Shown here: positions 1-6,516 of the stretch, one piece after another | Position numbering within the stretch: position 1 is the stretch's first letter | Layout: each line of letters begins with the position of its first letter | Assembly (NCBI GenBank): GCA_002353275.1 | Contig: DEJH01000002.1 | Location: 1-14,343 of the forward strand | Origin: Caryophanales bacterium UBA2753 | GTDB taxonomy: Bacteria; Bacillota_I; Bacilli_A; RFN20; CAG-826 | Reading direction: 5' to 3' | DNA length: 14,343 nt | The notes under the pieces: model-generated | The model's database searches: none | Seen by the model: the letters and a program-made list of their open reading frames with translations, nothing else | Told to the model about the DNA's origin: nothing | Translations under genes and position numbers: made by a program

Positions 1-84
1 GAATTTCGTGCGTTTGCCTTATTAATACTAAGGTACTAAATTAATATAAATATATTGGATGCATTTTTTGACTAAAATTTCTTG

Positions 85-114
85 TTGTATTCGTTAAAAA
101 ATGGATGTTATGAT
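85..114 (+). promoter_or_regulatory. Putative promoter of the first gene (extended -10)
   Basis: TTGTAT at 85-90 is followed, 18 nt later, by TATGAT at 109-114, which is preceded by TG at 106-107 (extended -10). A start about 7 nt downstream falls at roughly 121, three bases before the ATG at 124, so the transcript would be almost leaderless. The prediction is from sequence alone; the same TGT-TAT core recurs at 506-514. Confidence 0.5.
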
Positions 115-123
115 GTGGCTACC

Positions 124-504
124 ATGACAAAGAGAAAACCAAAATATCATAACCCATTAAAATTAATTGAAGCGATTAATAAATTACCAAACCCGATGTA
201 CGATAAAAAACATAATCTCTATATTTATATCGAGGGTAGAGCAAGAAGTAATGAAAGTCGTACTGATCATATTGTGGAATATGGTCATGACTTAAAAGTT
301 AGAGATATCGAATCTATTGTAGATGGAATCAATAATTATCAGTTATATTGTAAAGATCCAAATTATAAACAAACTTATACTTGTTACATATCAAGAAAAG
401 GAAAAGACAAAGGTTTGATTAAAGTAGCAATTCGTATATCTGAAATTGACCATAAAAAAGCATGGATTAAAACGATTTATATCACTTATAAAATCAAAAA
501 ATAG
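124..504 (+). CDS. Small hypothetical protein, possibly a BECR-fold (barnase/RelE-like) nuclease-type domain
   Basis: The protein is about 126 residues from the ATG at 124, basic and Lys/Tyr-rich, with no signal peptide or membrane segment. The frame is open upstream to a TTG at 82, but a promoter (-10 at 109-114) lies inside that extension, so ATG 124 is the better start. There is no Shine-Dalgarno. After a short N-terminal helix, the order is: a strand with IYIEGRAR, then ESRTDHI and YGHDLKVRDIESI, then two strands (YTCYISRKG and IKVAIRISEI), and a last strand YITYKIK. The Arg/His-containing helix followed by antiparallel strands reminds me of small phage-associated BECR-fold RNase-like domains. 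That resemblance is a recollection, not a search result. It stands alone, with no partner antitoxin visible, and is followed at once by an independently transcribed RNA. Confidence 0.7.
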   Translation: MTKRKPKYHNPLKLIEAINKLPNPMYDKKHNLYIYIEGRARSNESRTDHIVEYGHDLKVRDIESIVDGINNYQLYCKDPNYKQTYTCYISRKGKDKGLIKVAIRISEIDHKKAWIKTIYITYKIKK

Positions 505-505
505 G

Positions 506-514
506 TGTTATAAT
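506..514 (+). promoter_or_regulatory. Extended -10 promoter of the small RNA
   Basis: TG-T-TATAAT at 506-514 is a perfect extended -10 overlapping the end of the preceding gene. It predicts a start at about 521, where the base-paired 5' end of the RNA begins. The -35 region (around TTATAA at 486-491) is weak, as expected for an extended -10 promoter. Confidence 0.6.
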
Positions 515-520
515 ATATTT

Positions 521-645
521 GCCTAAGGTGGAGAACCAGTGTGCGACCACGGCGCGTTCAGTCCTTGAACGGATGGCAGCGATCCAGAATGTTAACTGCT
601 CTGGTAGGCAACAAACAATGTCTCGGTAACGAGATATTTTTTGTT
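521..645 (+). ncRNA. Small structured RNA of unknown class with its own promoter and terminator
   Basis: A roughly 90-nt body (521-610) is noticeably more GC-rich than the surroundings and is bounded by an extended -10 promoter and an intrinsic terminator. The ends pair (GCCTA 521-525 with TAGGC 605-609, extendable to TTGCCTA/TAGGCAA). Internally there is a 6-bp hairpin (CGTTCA 555-560 with TGAACG 566-571, loop GTCCT) and a 5-bp hairpin (CCAGA 584-588 with TCTGG 600-604). Size, abundance-type promoter and GTTCAG...GGCAGC segments loosely recall a small bacterial SRP RNA. However, the GGAA tetraloop and AGCA internal loop of helix 8 are not present in canonical form, so I do not assign it. No convincing ORF or start/RBS lies in the segment. 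Confidence 0.6.
617..645 (+). terminator. Intrinsic terminator of the small RNA
   Basis: A 9-bp stem 617-625/630-638 (AATGTCTCG with CGAGATATT, one G-U) with a GTAA loop runs straight into a T-rich tract ending in TTTTGTTT. Confidence 0.85.
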
Positions 646-660
646 TAATTAAATATCATG

Positions 661-689
661 TTGTTGATGTATCAATAAATTGATAGAAT
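661..689 (+). promoter_or_regulatory. Putative promoter of the riboswitch-ATPase transcript
   Basis: TTGTTG at 661-666 and TAGAAT at 684-689 are separated by 17 nt. The predicted start at about 696 lies just upstream of the riboswitch aptamer. Confidence 0.5.
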
Positions 690-702
690 TAAAAAGCAAA
701 TC

Positions 703-787
703 CAATAGGGGAGTAGCTAATCTATGAATTCGTCAAGACGATAGTGACACTATCCGGATCATAGACCGTAAGGAGCAAGACCTTTGA
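703..787 (+). promoter_or_regulatory. yybP-ykoY manganese riboswitch
   Basis: The leader carries the two conserved blocks of the yybP-ykoY aptamer: GGGGAGTAGC at 708-717 and CAAGACCTTTG at 776-786. The P1 helix forms between CAATAGG (704-710) and CCTTTG (781-786) with one bulged T. The intervening arms include ATAGTG/CACTAT (741-752) and TCTATGA...TCATAGA (721-727 with 759-765). Family knowledge: this aptamer binds Mn2+ and controls Mn efflux genes, including P-type ATPases in lactic acid bacteria and streptococci. Its placement 22 nt before a P2A ATPase start fits that use exactly. Confidence 0.93.
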
Positions 788-803
788 ATACTAACCGAAG
801 GAG
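781..803 (+). promoter_or_regulatory. Riboswitch expression platform: P1 strand versus Shine-Dalgarno
   Basis: CCTTTG (781-786), the 3' strand of aptamer helix P1, can instead pair with CGAAGG (796-801). That pairing is 6 bp with one G-U and a 9-nt loop, and CGAAGG overlaps the ribosome binding site GAAGGAG (797-803). The two pairings are mutually exclusive. Metal-bound P1 would free the ribosome site and switch translation on. There is no T-run after the aptamer, so a terminator mechanism is unlikely. The pairings are read from sequence; the switching direction is inferred. Confidence 0.7.
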
Positions 804-809
804 ATTTAT

Positions 810-3593
810 ATGGAAGAATTAAAAGAAAAACAGTTTGAGACTGTAAGTGAGTCTGATGTTTTATCTTTGCTTGAAACCGATCCAGAAAAAGGATTAACAA
901 GTGAAGAAGCAAGCGCGAGACTTGCTAAATTTGGCCCTAATAAGCTCCAAGAAGAGAAAAAGAAATCATGGATTAGAATTTTCTTTGAACAAATGGCTAA
1001 CCCAATGATTTATGTCCTTTTTGGTGCAGTCGCGATTACGATAGGTGTTTCAATTTATGAAACAGTGAAACATGGATCGTTTGATTTCCTTAATGTTGGA
1101 GATTGGCCAGATATCATTATTATTCTTGCTGTCATTATTCTTAATTCAGTAATTGGCACTGTCCAAGAAATTAAAGCTCAAACATCATTAGAAGCTCTTA
1201 AACAATTATCTTCTCCTGAAACTACAGTTATTAGAGACGGCAAAAGATTTAAAGTCAAATCTAGTGAACTTGTTATTGGAGATATCGTTGTTCTTGAAGA
1301 AGGAGACACGATTGGAGCGGATTTACGTTTAATTGAAGCTGTTAACTTAAAATGTGATGAGTCTTCTCTTACTGGAGAAAGCGTTCCAGTAGAAAAAGAT
1401 AGTAAAGTTACCTTCTCTGAAAGCGTTGCTATCGGTGATAGAGTGAATATGGCTTATATGTCTACCCCAGTAAGCTATGGTAGAGGAAAAGGCGTAGTTA
1501 CCTCTACTGGTATGAGAACCGAAATCGGTAAGATTGCTAAGGCTCTTGATACTGCTGAAGAGGAAGAAACTCCACTTCAAAAAGTTTTATCTAAATTATC
1601 TAAATTCTTAGGTTTATTAACTTTAGGTATTGTTATTGCGGTTTTAGTAATTGAAATCATTTGGATTATTGCTAGAAATAATGCGACTAATGTTGATAAA
1701 TGGATTGATGCGGTTCTTGAATCTATCGCCTTAGCAGTTGCGGCAATCCCTGAAGGATTAGCAGCAGTAGTGACGATTGTTCTTTCTATTGGCGTTCAAA
1801 GAATGGTTAAAGTTAACACGATTGTTAAAAAACTACCATCTGTTGAAACCTTAGGAGCAGTTTCTATTGTTTGTTCTGATAAAACTGGAACCTTAACTCA
1901 AAATAAAATGACTGTGTTAGAAGCTTATGTTGATGACACTTATTTTAAAAGAGAAGAGTTCAATAAAGATCATAAAAATGAAGATTTGAAATTGTTAGCT
2001 AGAGGCATGTCTTTATGTAGCAATGCGACAGTGGATGAAGGATTATTTGGTGATCCTACTGAAATTGCTCTTGTGGTGTTCGCTAATGATTTTGAAATGC
2101 ATAAAAAAGATTTAGAGAACTCTACTCCAAGAATTGATGAATTACCATTTGATTCGGTGAGAAAGATGATGTCCACTAAACATCAAAATGGTGGACAAAC
2201 TATTACATACACCAAAGGTGCTCTTGATTCCATTTTAGCGAATACTACTTATATTTTAGAAAATGGAATAGAAAGAAAAATCACCGATAAAGATATTAAA
2301 CGTATCTATGAAGTGAATAGTGAATTCTCATTTAGAGCCCTCCGTGTTCTCGCTTTAGCCTATAACCACAAAGACAAGATTGACGAAAAAGATTTAGTCT
2401 TTGTTGGTCTTGTAGCGATGATTGACCCAGCTCGACCAGAAGCTAAACCAGCAGTTAGTAAATTTAAAGAAGCTGGTATTACCACAATTATGATTACTGG
2501 TGACCATAAAGATACTGCCTTTGCAATTGCAAAAGAACTTGGTATTGCTGAAAGTATCGATCAATGTGTGATGGGTAAAGAAATTGATAATTTAAGTGAA
2601 GAAGAATTACAAGAATTGGTAAAACGAGTAAGAGTCTTTGCTCGTGTTTCTCCTGAAAATAAAACCTCAATCGTTAAAGCCTTTAAGGCTAATGGACATA
2701 TCTGTGCGATGACTGGTGATGGAGTTAATGACGCACCAAGTTTAAAAGCAGCTGATATTGGTATTGCGATGGGTATAACTGGCACTGATGTTGCTAAAGG
2801 TGCGGCTGATATGGTTTTAGCGGATGATAACTTCGCTTCCATTGAAAAAGCAGTGGAAGAAGGTAGAAGTATCTTCACAAATATTAAGAAAACTATTATC
2901 TTCCTTCTTTCTAGTAACATCGCTGAAGTCCTTGTGATGTTCTTCATTATCTTGATTGGATTTGAAACTCCATTTATTGCCATCCACTTATTATGGATTA
3001 ATTTAATTACTGATTCTCTTCCTGCGATTGCTTTAGGAATGGATCCAAAAGATAAAGGAATCATGAAAGAGAAACCACGTAACCCTAACGAAACAATATT
3101 CGCTAATGGTGGCTTACGAGACACATTAATGCATGGTGCGTTTATTACCATTGCCGTTATTATTGCCTATTTAAGTGCTTTCTGGCTTAACGGAATTACT
3201 GATTATGGTACTATTGCCCATATTTCTGATTTCAAAAACATTATAGTTGGAACAGCAGGAAATACTGGAACTCAAGTTTTAGCTCAAGCTCAAACGATGT
3301 CATTTACCGCTTTAGGATTTGCGGAACTCATCCACATGGTTTGTATGTCTTCAGTTGAACATAGTGCTTTCCATGTCTTTAAAAACAAGAACTGGATGAT
3401 GTTATTAGCCTTCATCCTTGGTGTTGGACTTCAATTCTTTGTTGTCCTTACTCCAGGAGTTCAAGATGTCTTTAAGACTTCTTCATTAGATTGGGAAGAA
3501 TGGCTAATTACTGCAGGAGCAGCCTTCACACCTTTAGTGGCTCACGAAATTGAAGTACTCATCAAACATATCGTGAGAAAAAAGCAAAAATAA
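810..3593 (+). CDS. P2A-type calcium/manganese-transporting P-type ATPase, probable Mn2+ exporter
   Basis: A 927-residue membrane ATPase that couples ATP hydrolysis to export of Ca2+-like cations across the plasma membrane. Visible in order: N-terminal cation-ATPase domain; paired helices M1-M2 (about 65-120); actuator loop with TGES at 188-191; M3-M4 with the PEGL cation motif at 314-317; phosphorylation motif DKTGTLT with Asp357; nucleotide domain; hinge motif TGDGVND at 635-641; then M5-M10. The residues equivalent to both SERCA cation sites are kept: N703 and E706 in M5, N731, T734 and D735 in M6. It therefore looks like a SERCA/PMR1-class pump, not an Mg2+ or K+ pump. GAAGGAG lies 6 nt before the ATG. 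The Mn2+ riboswitch upstream makes manganese the likely physiological substrate, as for Lactococcus YoaB and pneumococcal MgtA/MntE-type detoxification. Substrate choice is inference; the family is certain. Confidence 0.95.
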   Translation: MEELKEKQFETVSESDVLSLLETDPEKGLTSEEASARLAKFGPNKLQEEKKKSWIRIFFEQMANPMIYVLFGAVAITIGVSIYETVKHGSFDFLNVGDWPDIIIILAVIILNSVIGTVQEIKAQTSLEALKQLSSPETTVIRDGKRFKVKSSELVIGDIVVLEEGDTIGADLRLIEAVNLKCDESSLTGESVPVEKDSKVTFSESVAIGDRVNMAYMSTPVSYGRGKGVVTSTGMRTEIGKIAKALDTAEEEETPLQKVLSKLSKFLGLLTLGIVIAVLVIEIIWIIARNNATNVDKWIDAVLESIALAVAAIPEGLAAVVTIVLSIGVQRMVKVNTIVKKLPSVETLGAVSIVCSDKTGTLTQNKMTVLEAYVDDTYFKREEFNKDHKNEDLKLLARGMSLCSNATVDEGLFGDPTEIALVVFANDFEMHKKDLENSTPRIDELPFDSVRKMMSTKHQNGGQTITYTKGALDSILANTTYILENGIERKITDKDIKRIYEVNSEFSFRALRVLALAYNHKDKIDEKDLVFVGLVAMIDPARPEAKPAVSKFKEAGITTIMITGDHKDTAFAIAKELGIAESIDQCVMGKEIDNLSEEELQELVKRVRVFARVSPENKTSIVKAFKANGHICAMTGDGVNDAPSLKAADIGIAMGITGTDVAKGAADMVLADDNFASIEKAVEEGRSIFTNIKKTIIFLLSSNIAEVLVMFFIILIGFETPFIAIHLLWINLITDSLPAIALGMDPKDKGIMKEKPRNPNETIFANGGLRDTLMHGAFITIAVIIAYLSAFWLNGITDYGTIAHISDFKNIIVGTAGNTGTQVLAQAQTMSFTALGFAELIHMVCMSSVEHSAFHVFKNKNWMMLLAFILGVGLQFFVVLTPGVQDVFKTSSLDWEEWLITAGAAFTPLVAHEIEVLIKHIVRKKQK

Positions 3594-3604
3594 ATAAACA
3601 AAAT

Positions 3605-3660
3605 TAGTGAGAATAATTCCTTGCTTTGATTAATCAAATAAGTTATATTTATTCTCGCTA
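3605..3660 (+). repeat. Inverted repeat between the ATPase gene and tRNA-Lys
   Basis: A 12-bp inverted repeat, 3605-3616 (TAGTGAGAATAA) with 3649-3660 (TTATTCTCGCTA, one G-U), encloses a 32-nt loop that itself contains the palindrome TTTGATTAATCAAA (3625-3638). There is no T-run after it, so it is not a standard terminator. It spans the putative tRNA promoter. It could be an RNA 3'-end hairpin of the ATPase message or a cruciform over the promoter. Confidence 0.6.
3621..3649 (+). promoter_or_regulatory. Putative tRNA-Lys promoter
   Basis: TTGCTT (3621-3626) and TATATT (3644-3649) have a 17-nt spacer. The start would be near 3656, leaving an 8-nt leader before the mature tRNA. Confidence 0.4.
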
Positions 3661-3663
3661 GTT

Positions 3664-3739
3664 GGTCCCTTAGCTCAGCTGGTAGAGCAAATGACTCTTA
3701 ATCATTGGGTCAAAGGTTCGAATCCTTTAGGGATCACCA
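3664..3739 (+). tRNA. tRNA-Lys(CUU)
   Basis: This is a 76-nt cloverleaf with encoded CCA (3737-3739). The acceptor GGTCCCT pairs with AGGGATC (one G-U). The D-arm has AGCTCAGCTGGTAGAGC. The anticodon stem AATGA/TCATT holds the loop CTCTTAA with anticodon CTT, reading AAG Lys. The T-arm has GGTTCGAATCC. It is followed by an intrinsic terminator. Confidence 0.97.
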
Positions 3740-3750
3740 TATAAGATGAT

Positions 3751-3780
3751 AAACCTTCGTTGAAAAATGAAGGTTTTTTC
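3751..3780 (+). terminator. Terminator after tRNA-Lys
   Basis: The stem AAACCTTC (3751-3758) / GAAGGTTT (3769-3776), with a 10-nt loop, runs into a T-tract; a further T-run follows at 3782-3787. Confidence 0.85.
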
Positions 3781-3845
3781 ATTTTTTACAAAAAAATTTA
3801 AAAAAATTTTAAAAATCGACCTATATATAAAGTGAGGAGGTTTTT

Positions 3846-5111
3846 ATGAAAAATAATTATCAAGATCTTAAATATCACATTGATAACAAAACAATCAATG
3901 TTAAGAAGTCACTTGTTGACAATTCTTTTTGGCTATCTAATTCAGACATTTCTTCCTTGTTTGATAAGAGCAAGTCAACAATATCGAAACGTATTAATTA
4001 TTTAATGGATAACAAATATGCAAATGATGTTTCAGTTGTTTCGAAAATTGCAACAACTGGACCTGATGGCAAGGAATATATAGTCAATTATTATCGTTTT
4101 GAACTCATTGAAGATTTATCTAATTTATTTAAGTCTGAGATAGCTTTTATGTTGAAAAGAGAACTTAATAATCAAGAAGAAAAAGACATCGAAAAAACTA
4201 ATGAGTCCATTATTTATAATAATGGAAATGTATGCTTAGACGTCAAGATATCTCCGCTCGAAGATACCGTGTGGCTCACGCAAAACCAGATAGCGGATTT
4301 GTTTGAAACAAGTAGACAAAATGTAGGATTCCACATAAAAAACATTATTGAAGAAGGAGAACTTTCAGTTGGCAAGAATTATTTGCCTACTGCTCAAGAT
4401 GACACTATATGTAAGGAGCTTATCCATACATCTTCGGATGGGAAAAATTACATTGTTAATTATTACAACTTAGATATGATTCTTGCTATCGGGTATCGAG
4501 TAAAAGGAGATAGAGCAATTCAATTTAGAAAATGGGCATCTTCGGTCTTAAAGCAATATTTAATAAAAGGATATGCTATTGATAAAGAAAGAAGCGTTGT
4601 CACATATCAAAACTTTATTAAACTTGAAGAAGAAGTTGAAGATATGAAAGTGGAAATCAAAAACATTAAAGAAAAAATGTTTATTGAACCTGTAAAAGAG
4701 AGATTATTTTTCAATGGAGAATTCTTTGATGCATATGAGTTTATTTGCTCTTTAGTGGGAAGCGCGAACAAAAGAGTGACAATTATTGATCCATATTTCG
4801 ATTTGAGGGCATTGTCGATATTAGAAAAAACAAAGCCAGACGTTCAGAGGCTGGTATATTGCACGTTCCCTTCAAGCATTAATAAAAGAGACAAAAAAGA
4901 ATTCAGAAAACAATATGGTTATTTAGACTTCTTTGTTCTTAAAGGATTCCATGATCGTTTTATTATTCTCGATGAATCAATATGTTACTCAATTGGAACC
5001 TCTCTTAATTCGGTTGGAAGAAACACCTTTGCGGTTAACAAAATTGAGGATATAGGCATCACAAAAGCAATAATAAAAAGAATAGGTCAGTGCCTATTCC
5101 ATGAAGAGTAA
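3846..5111 (+). CDS. RhuM-family protein with duplicated DNA-binding half and C-terminal PLD-like domain
   Basis: 421 residues; AGGAGG (3835-3840) lies 5 nt before the ATG. The middle (about 128-250) is a typical RhuM/COG3943 module: DTVWLTQNQIADLF winged-helix-like segment (140-153), SSDGKNYIVNYYNLD (196-210), GYRVKGDRAIQFRKWASSVL (216-235). Residues 18-92 repeat the same plan in diverged form: DNSFWLSNSDISSLFDKS at 25-42, then TTGPDGKEYIVNYY at 70-83. A charged helix, likely coiled coil, spans about 255-282. The C-terminal part (285-415) resembles a phospholipase-D/HKD fold: a strand VTIIDPYFD (311-319), HDRFIILDE at 369-377, then SIGTSLNSVG. The usual Lys of HxK is not present (His-Asp-Arg), so catalysis is doubtful. 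I have seen similar C-termini joined to ORF6N or RhuM modules in phage- or defence-linked proteins. Role unknown; nucleic-acid sensing is a guess. It has no operon partner and ends directly against the next gene. Confidence 0.85.
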   Translation: MKNNYQDLKYHIDNKTINVKKSLVDNSFWLSNSDISSLFDKSKSTISKRINYLMDNKYANDVSVVSKIATTGPDGKEYIVNYYRFELIEDLSNLFKSEIAFMLKRELNNQEEKDIEKTNESIIYNNGNVCLDVKISPLEDTVWLTQNQIADLFETSRQNVGFHIKNIIEEGELSVGKNYLPTAQDDTICKELIHTSSDGKNYIVNYYNLDMILAIGYRVKGDRAIQFRKWASSVLKQYLIKGYAIDKERSVVTYQNFIKLEEEVEDMKVEIKNIKEKMFIEPVKERLFFNGEFFDAYEFICSLVGSANKRVTIIDPYFDLRALSILEKTKPDVQRLVYCTFPSSINKRDKKEFRKQYGYLDFFVLKGFHDRFIILDESICYSIGTSLNSVGRNTFAVNKIEDIGITKAIIKRIGQCLFHEE

Positions 5112-5915
5112 TTATTCTTTTGATAACAAGATTTTCTTAATTATCCAATTCTGTATTCTTTGAGGGAGAGCATTTAATAACAAAAGTAGTGGATTCCTAT
5201 TAATTTTATAAATATATTTAGGTTTTTTCTTTTTAGAAATTTTATATGCGAGATTAGCAATTTTAGTAGGAGGGATTTTTCTACTTTCAACTTTGTTAGT
5301 AATCTCTTTGAATTTACTAGCGTTATATTTATATAATTCAGTTTCTTTTTCAAATCGATCAATTCGATTAGTGGAGACATCTAATAAAGTAGTGTCGACT
5401 GCGCCTGGTCGAATGATAACGACTTGTTTATTGATTAATTGAAGTTCCATTCTTAAAGAATAAGCGTATTTTTCAATCGTTGTTTTCGTGATTCCATATA
5501 TACCAGTAAATGGAAGCGGATCTAAAGGAGCAAGCTCACTACTAGTGATAATGATTTTTCCATTATCTTTTAATAGAGGTAAAAAAGTTTTATTTACTCG
5601 ATATATGGAAAAGACATTGATATCAAATATACGCAAGAAATCTTCTTCTTTCATCTCCACTAAGGAGCCGAGATCATAGATTCCCGCCATATTGATGATA
5701 AGATCGATATCTTTAATATCGTGATTAACAATTTCAAAAGCTTTCTTTAAAGATAATTCATCTCTTAAATCAGTTTTAATATATTGATAATTATCGTGCT
5801 TTAATTCTGATTCTTTGATATCGAGGCCAAAAACAAAATAACCATTATCTAAAAACTTCTTACAAGTTTCTAATCCCATTCCTCCAGAAGAGCCAGTGAT
5901 TAACACGTATTTCAT
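5112..5915 (-). CDS. Short-chain dehydrogenase/reductase (SDR)
   Basis: A 267-residue cytosolic NAD(P)-dependent oxidoreductase of the classical SDR type. Seen: nucleotide-binding TGSSGGMG (T7-G14), Asp32 at the end of the second strand (suggesting NAD(H) preference), NMAG at 75-78, Asn100, catalytic Ser in ITSSE (125/126), and YGITK with Tyr140 and Lys144. The full Asn-Ser-Tyr-Lys tetrad is therefore present. The C-terminal tail is basic and hydrophobic (LLLLLNALPQRIQNWIIKK), as in retinol-dehydrogenase-like or lipid-acting SDRs, and may touch the membrane. Substrate is not deducible. It is convergent with the RhuM-PLD gene: the two stop codons abut with no intergenic base and no terminator. 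There is no Shine-Dalgarno, and a -10 sits 9 nt before the ATG. Confidence 0.92.
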   Translation of the reverse strand: MKYVLITGSSGGMGLETCKKFLDNGYFVFGLDIKESELKHDNYQYIKTDLRDELSLKKAFEIVNHDIKDIDLIINMAGIYDLGSLVEMKEEDFLRIFDINVFSIYRVNKTFLPLLKDNGKIIITSSELAPLDPLPFTGIYGITKTTIEKYAYSLRMELQLINKQVVIIRPGAVDTTLLDVSTNRIDRFEKETELYKYNASKFKEITNKVESRKIPPTKIANLAYKISKKKKPKYIYKINRNPLLLLLNALPQRIQNWIIKKILLSKE

Positions 5916-5924
5916 TTCTCTTTC

Positions 5925-5930
5925 ATTATA
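5925..5930 (-). promoter_or_regulatory. -10 element giving a near-leaderless SDR transcript
   Basis: TATAAT on the minus strand lies 9 nt upstream of the SDR ATG; a start about 7 nt downstream leaves a leader of roughly 2-3 nt. The -35 is weak (TTTTCA/TTTCAC around 5948-5954). Confidence 0.5.
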
Positions 5931-5970
5931 AATCTTCTCTTAGTATCGTGAAAATTTCTTTTTTTCTGCT

Positions 5971-6056
5971 GTTATTCTAGTGAATGGTCTTGCTTTAAAA
6001 GATTCATTCGCTAATCTTGTTAATGGAATCTTAGCTAAAGAAAGTGATAGAATAAC
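5971..6056 (+). repeat. 9-bp inverted repeat in the yqeY upstream region
   Basis: GTTATTCTA (5971-5979) and TAGAATAAC (6048-6056) are perfect complements enclosing 68 nt. Inside lie GTGAATG (5980-5986) with CATTCGC (6005-6011, one G-U) and GCTAA (6010-6014) with TTAGC (6031-6035), the two sharing two bases. This suggests a three-way-junction leader just before the yqeY ribosome site. TGT-TATTCT at 5970-5978 also looks like a -10, in which case the left arm would not be transcribed. No gene is supported in 5941-6072 on either strand. Confidence 0.4.
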
Positions 6057-6086
6057 AAAGAAATCAAAATAGGAGGATTATTTAAT

Positions 6087-6509
6087 ATGTTAATTGATGA
6101 AATTAAAACCGCAAATATTAATGCGATGAAAGCAAGAGACAATACTGCTAGAGCGGTCTTGTCCGTTGTATTAACTAAATACAAACTTCAAGAAGTGGAA
6201 TTAAAAAGCCAAGGAAAGGAAATTGGCGATAAAGAATTATTAAGCATCATCCAAAAAGTTTTAAAAGAACTCGCTGATGAAAAAGAAGGATATTTAAAAG
6301 TTAATAACCAAGAAAGAGCGGATAATGTTGCTAAGCAAGAAGAAGTATTATCTTCTTATCTTCCAAAACAACTCTCTGAAGAAGAAATTAGAAAGATTAT
6401 CGCTTCCTTAGAAGACAAGAGCGTTCCTTCAGTAATGAAGCATTTTAAGATGAATTACGCTGGTCAAGTCGACATGTCACTTGTCAATTCTGTCTTACGT
6501 AGTTTATAA
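6087..6509 (+). CDS. yqeY: YqeY (GatB/YqeY tail-domain protein)
   Basis: 140 residues, full length for the family, with AGGAGG at 6071-6076 placed 10 nt before the ATG. It begins LIDEIKTANINAMKARDNTARAVL, the characteristic YqeY N-terminal helical pair. It continues with a Lys/Glu-rich helix (LQEVELKSQGKEIGDKELLSIIQKVLKE split over 55-82) and ends in the GatB-tail-like helical domain with SSYLPKQLSEEEI. The family shares this tail with GatB of the tRNA amidotransferase and is thought to bind tRNA; its cellular role is not settled. Its last codons contain the promoter of the following tRNA-Trp, so the -10 TATAAT overlaps its TAA stop. It is normally found with rpsU, which is not seen here. Confidence 0.93.
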   Translation: MLIDEIKTANINAMKARDNTARAVLSVVLTKYKLQEVELKSQGKEIGDKELLSIIQKVLKELADEKEGYLKVNNQERADNVAKQEEVLSSYLPKQLSEEEIRKIIASLEDKSVPSVMKHFKMNYAGQVDMSLVNSVLRSL

Positions 6510-6510
6510 T
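6481..6510 (+). promoter_or_regulatory. tRNA-Trp promoter inside the 3' end of yqeY
   Basis: TTGTCA (6481-6486), an 18-nt spacer and a perfect TATAAT (6505-6510) overlap the yqeY stop codon. A start near 6517 coincides with the first base of the leader that pairs with the tRNA trailer. Confidence 0.7.
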
Positions 6511-6516
6511 CTTATT

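Noticed and set aside
82..123. TTG start extending the first protein by 14 residues
   Set aside because: An extended -10 promoter (106-114) lies within the extension and there is no Shine-Dalgarno before the TTG.
521..610. Calling the small RNA an SRP RNA
   Set aside because: The helix-8 hallmarks are not in canonical form, and a competing 6-bp hairpin uses the same bases. It is left unassigned pending a covariance search.
2561..3151. Long minus-strand open frame inside the ATPase gene
   Set aside because: It is antisense to the most conserved part of a certain gene, with no ribosome site and no recognisable domain; it is a by-product of codon use.
3664..5111. RhuM gene as an island integrated at tRNA-Lys
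   Set aside because: No repeat of the tRNA 3' end is seen downstream and there is no integrase in the window.
5980..6072. Possible 30-codon ORF starting GTG before yqeY, and an open minus-strand frame over the same bases
   Set aside because: No ribosome site for the GTG, and no start codon at all on the minus strand. The segment is better explained as an untranslated upstream region.
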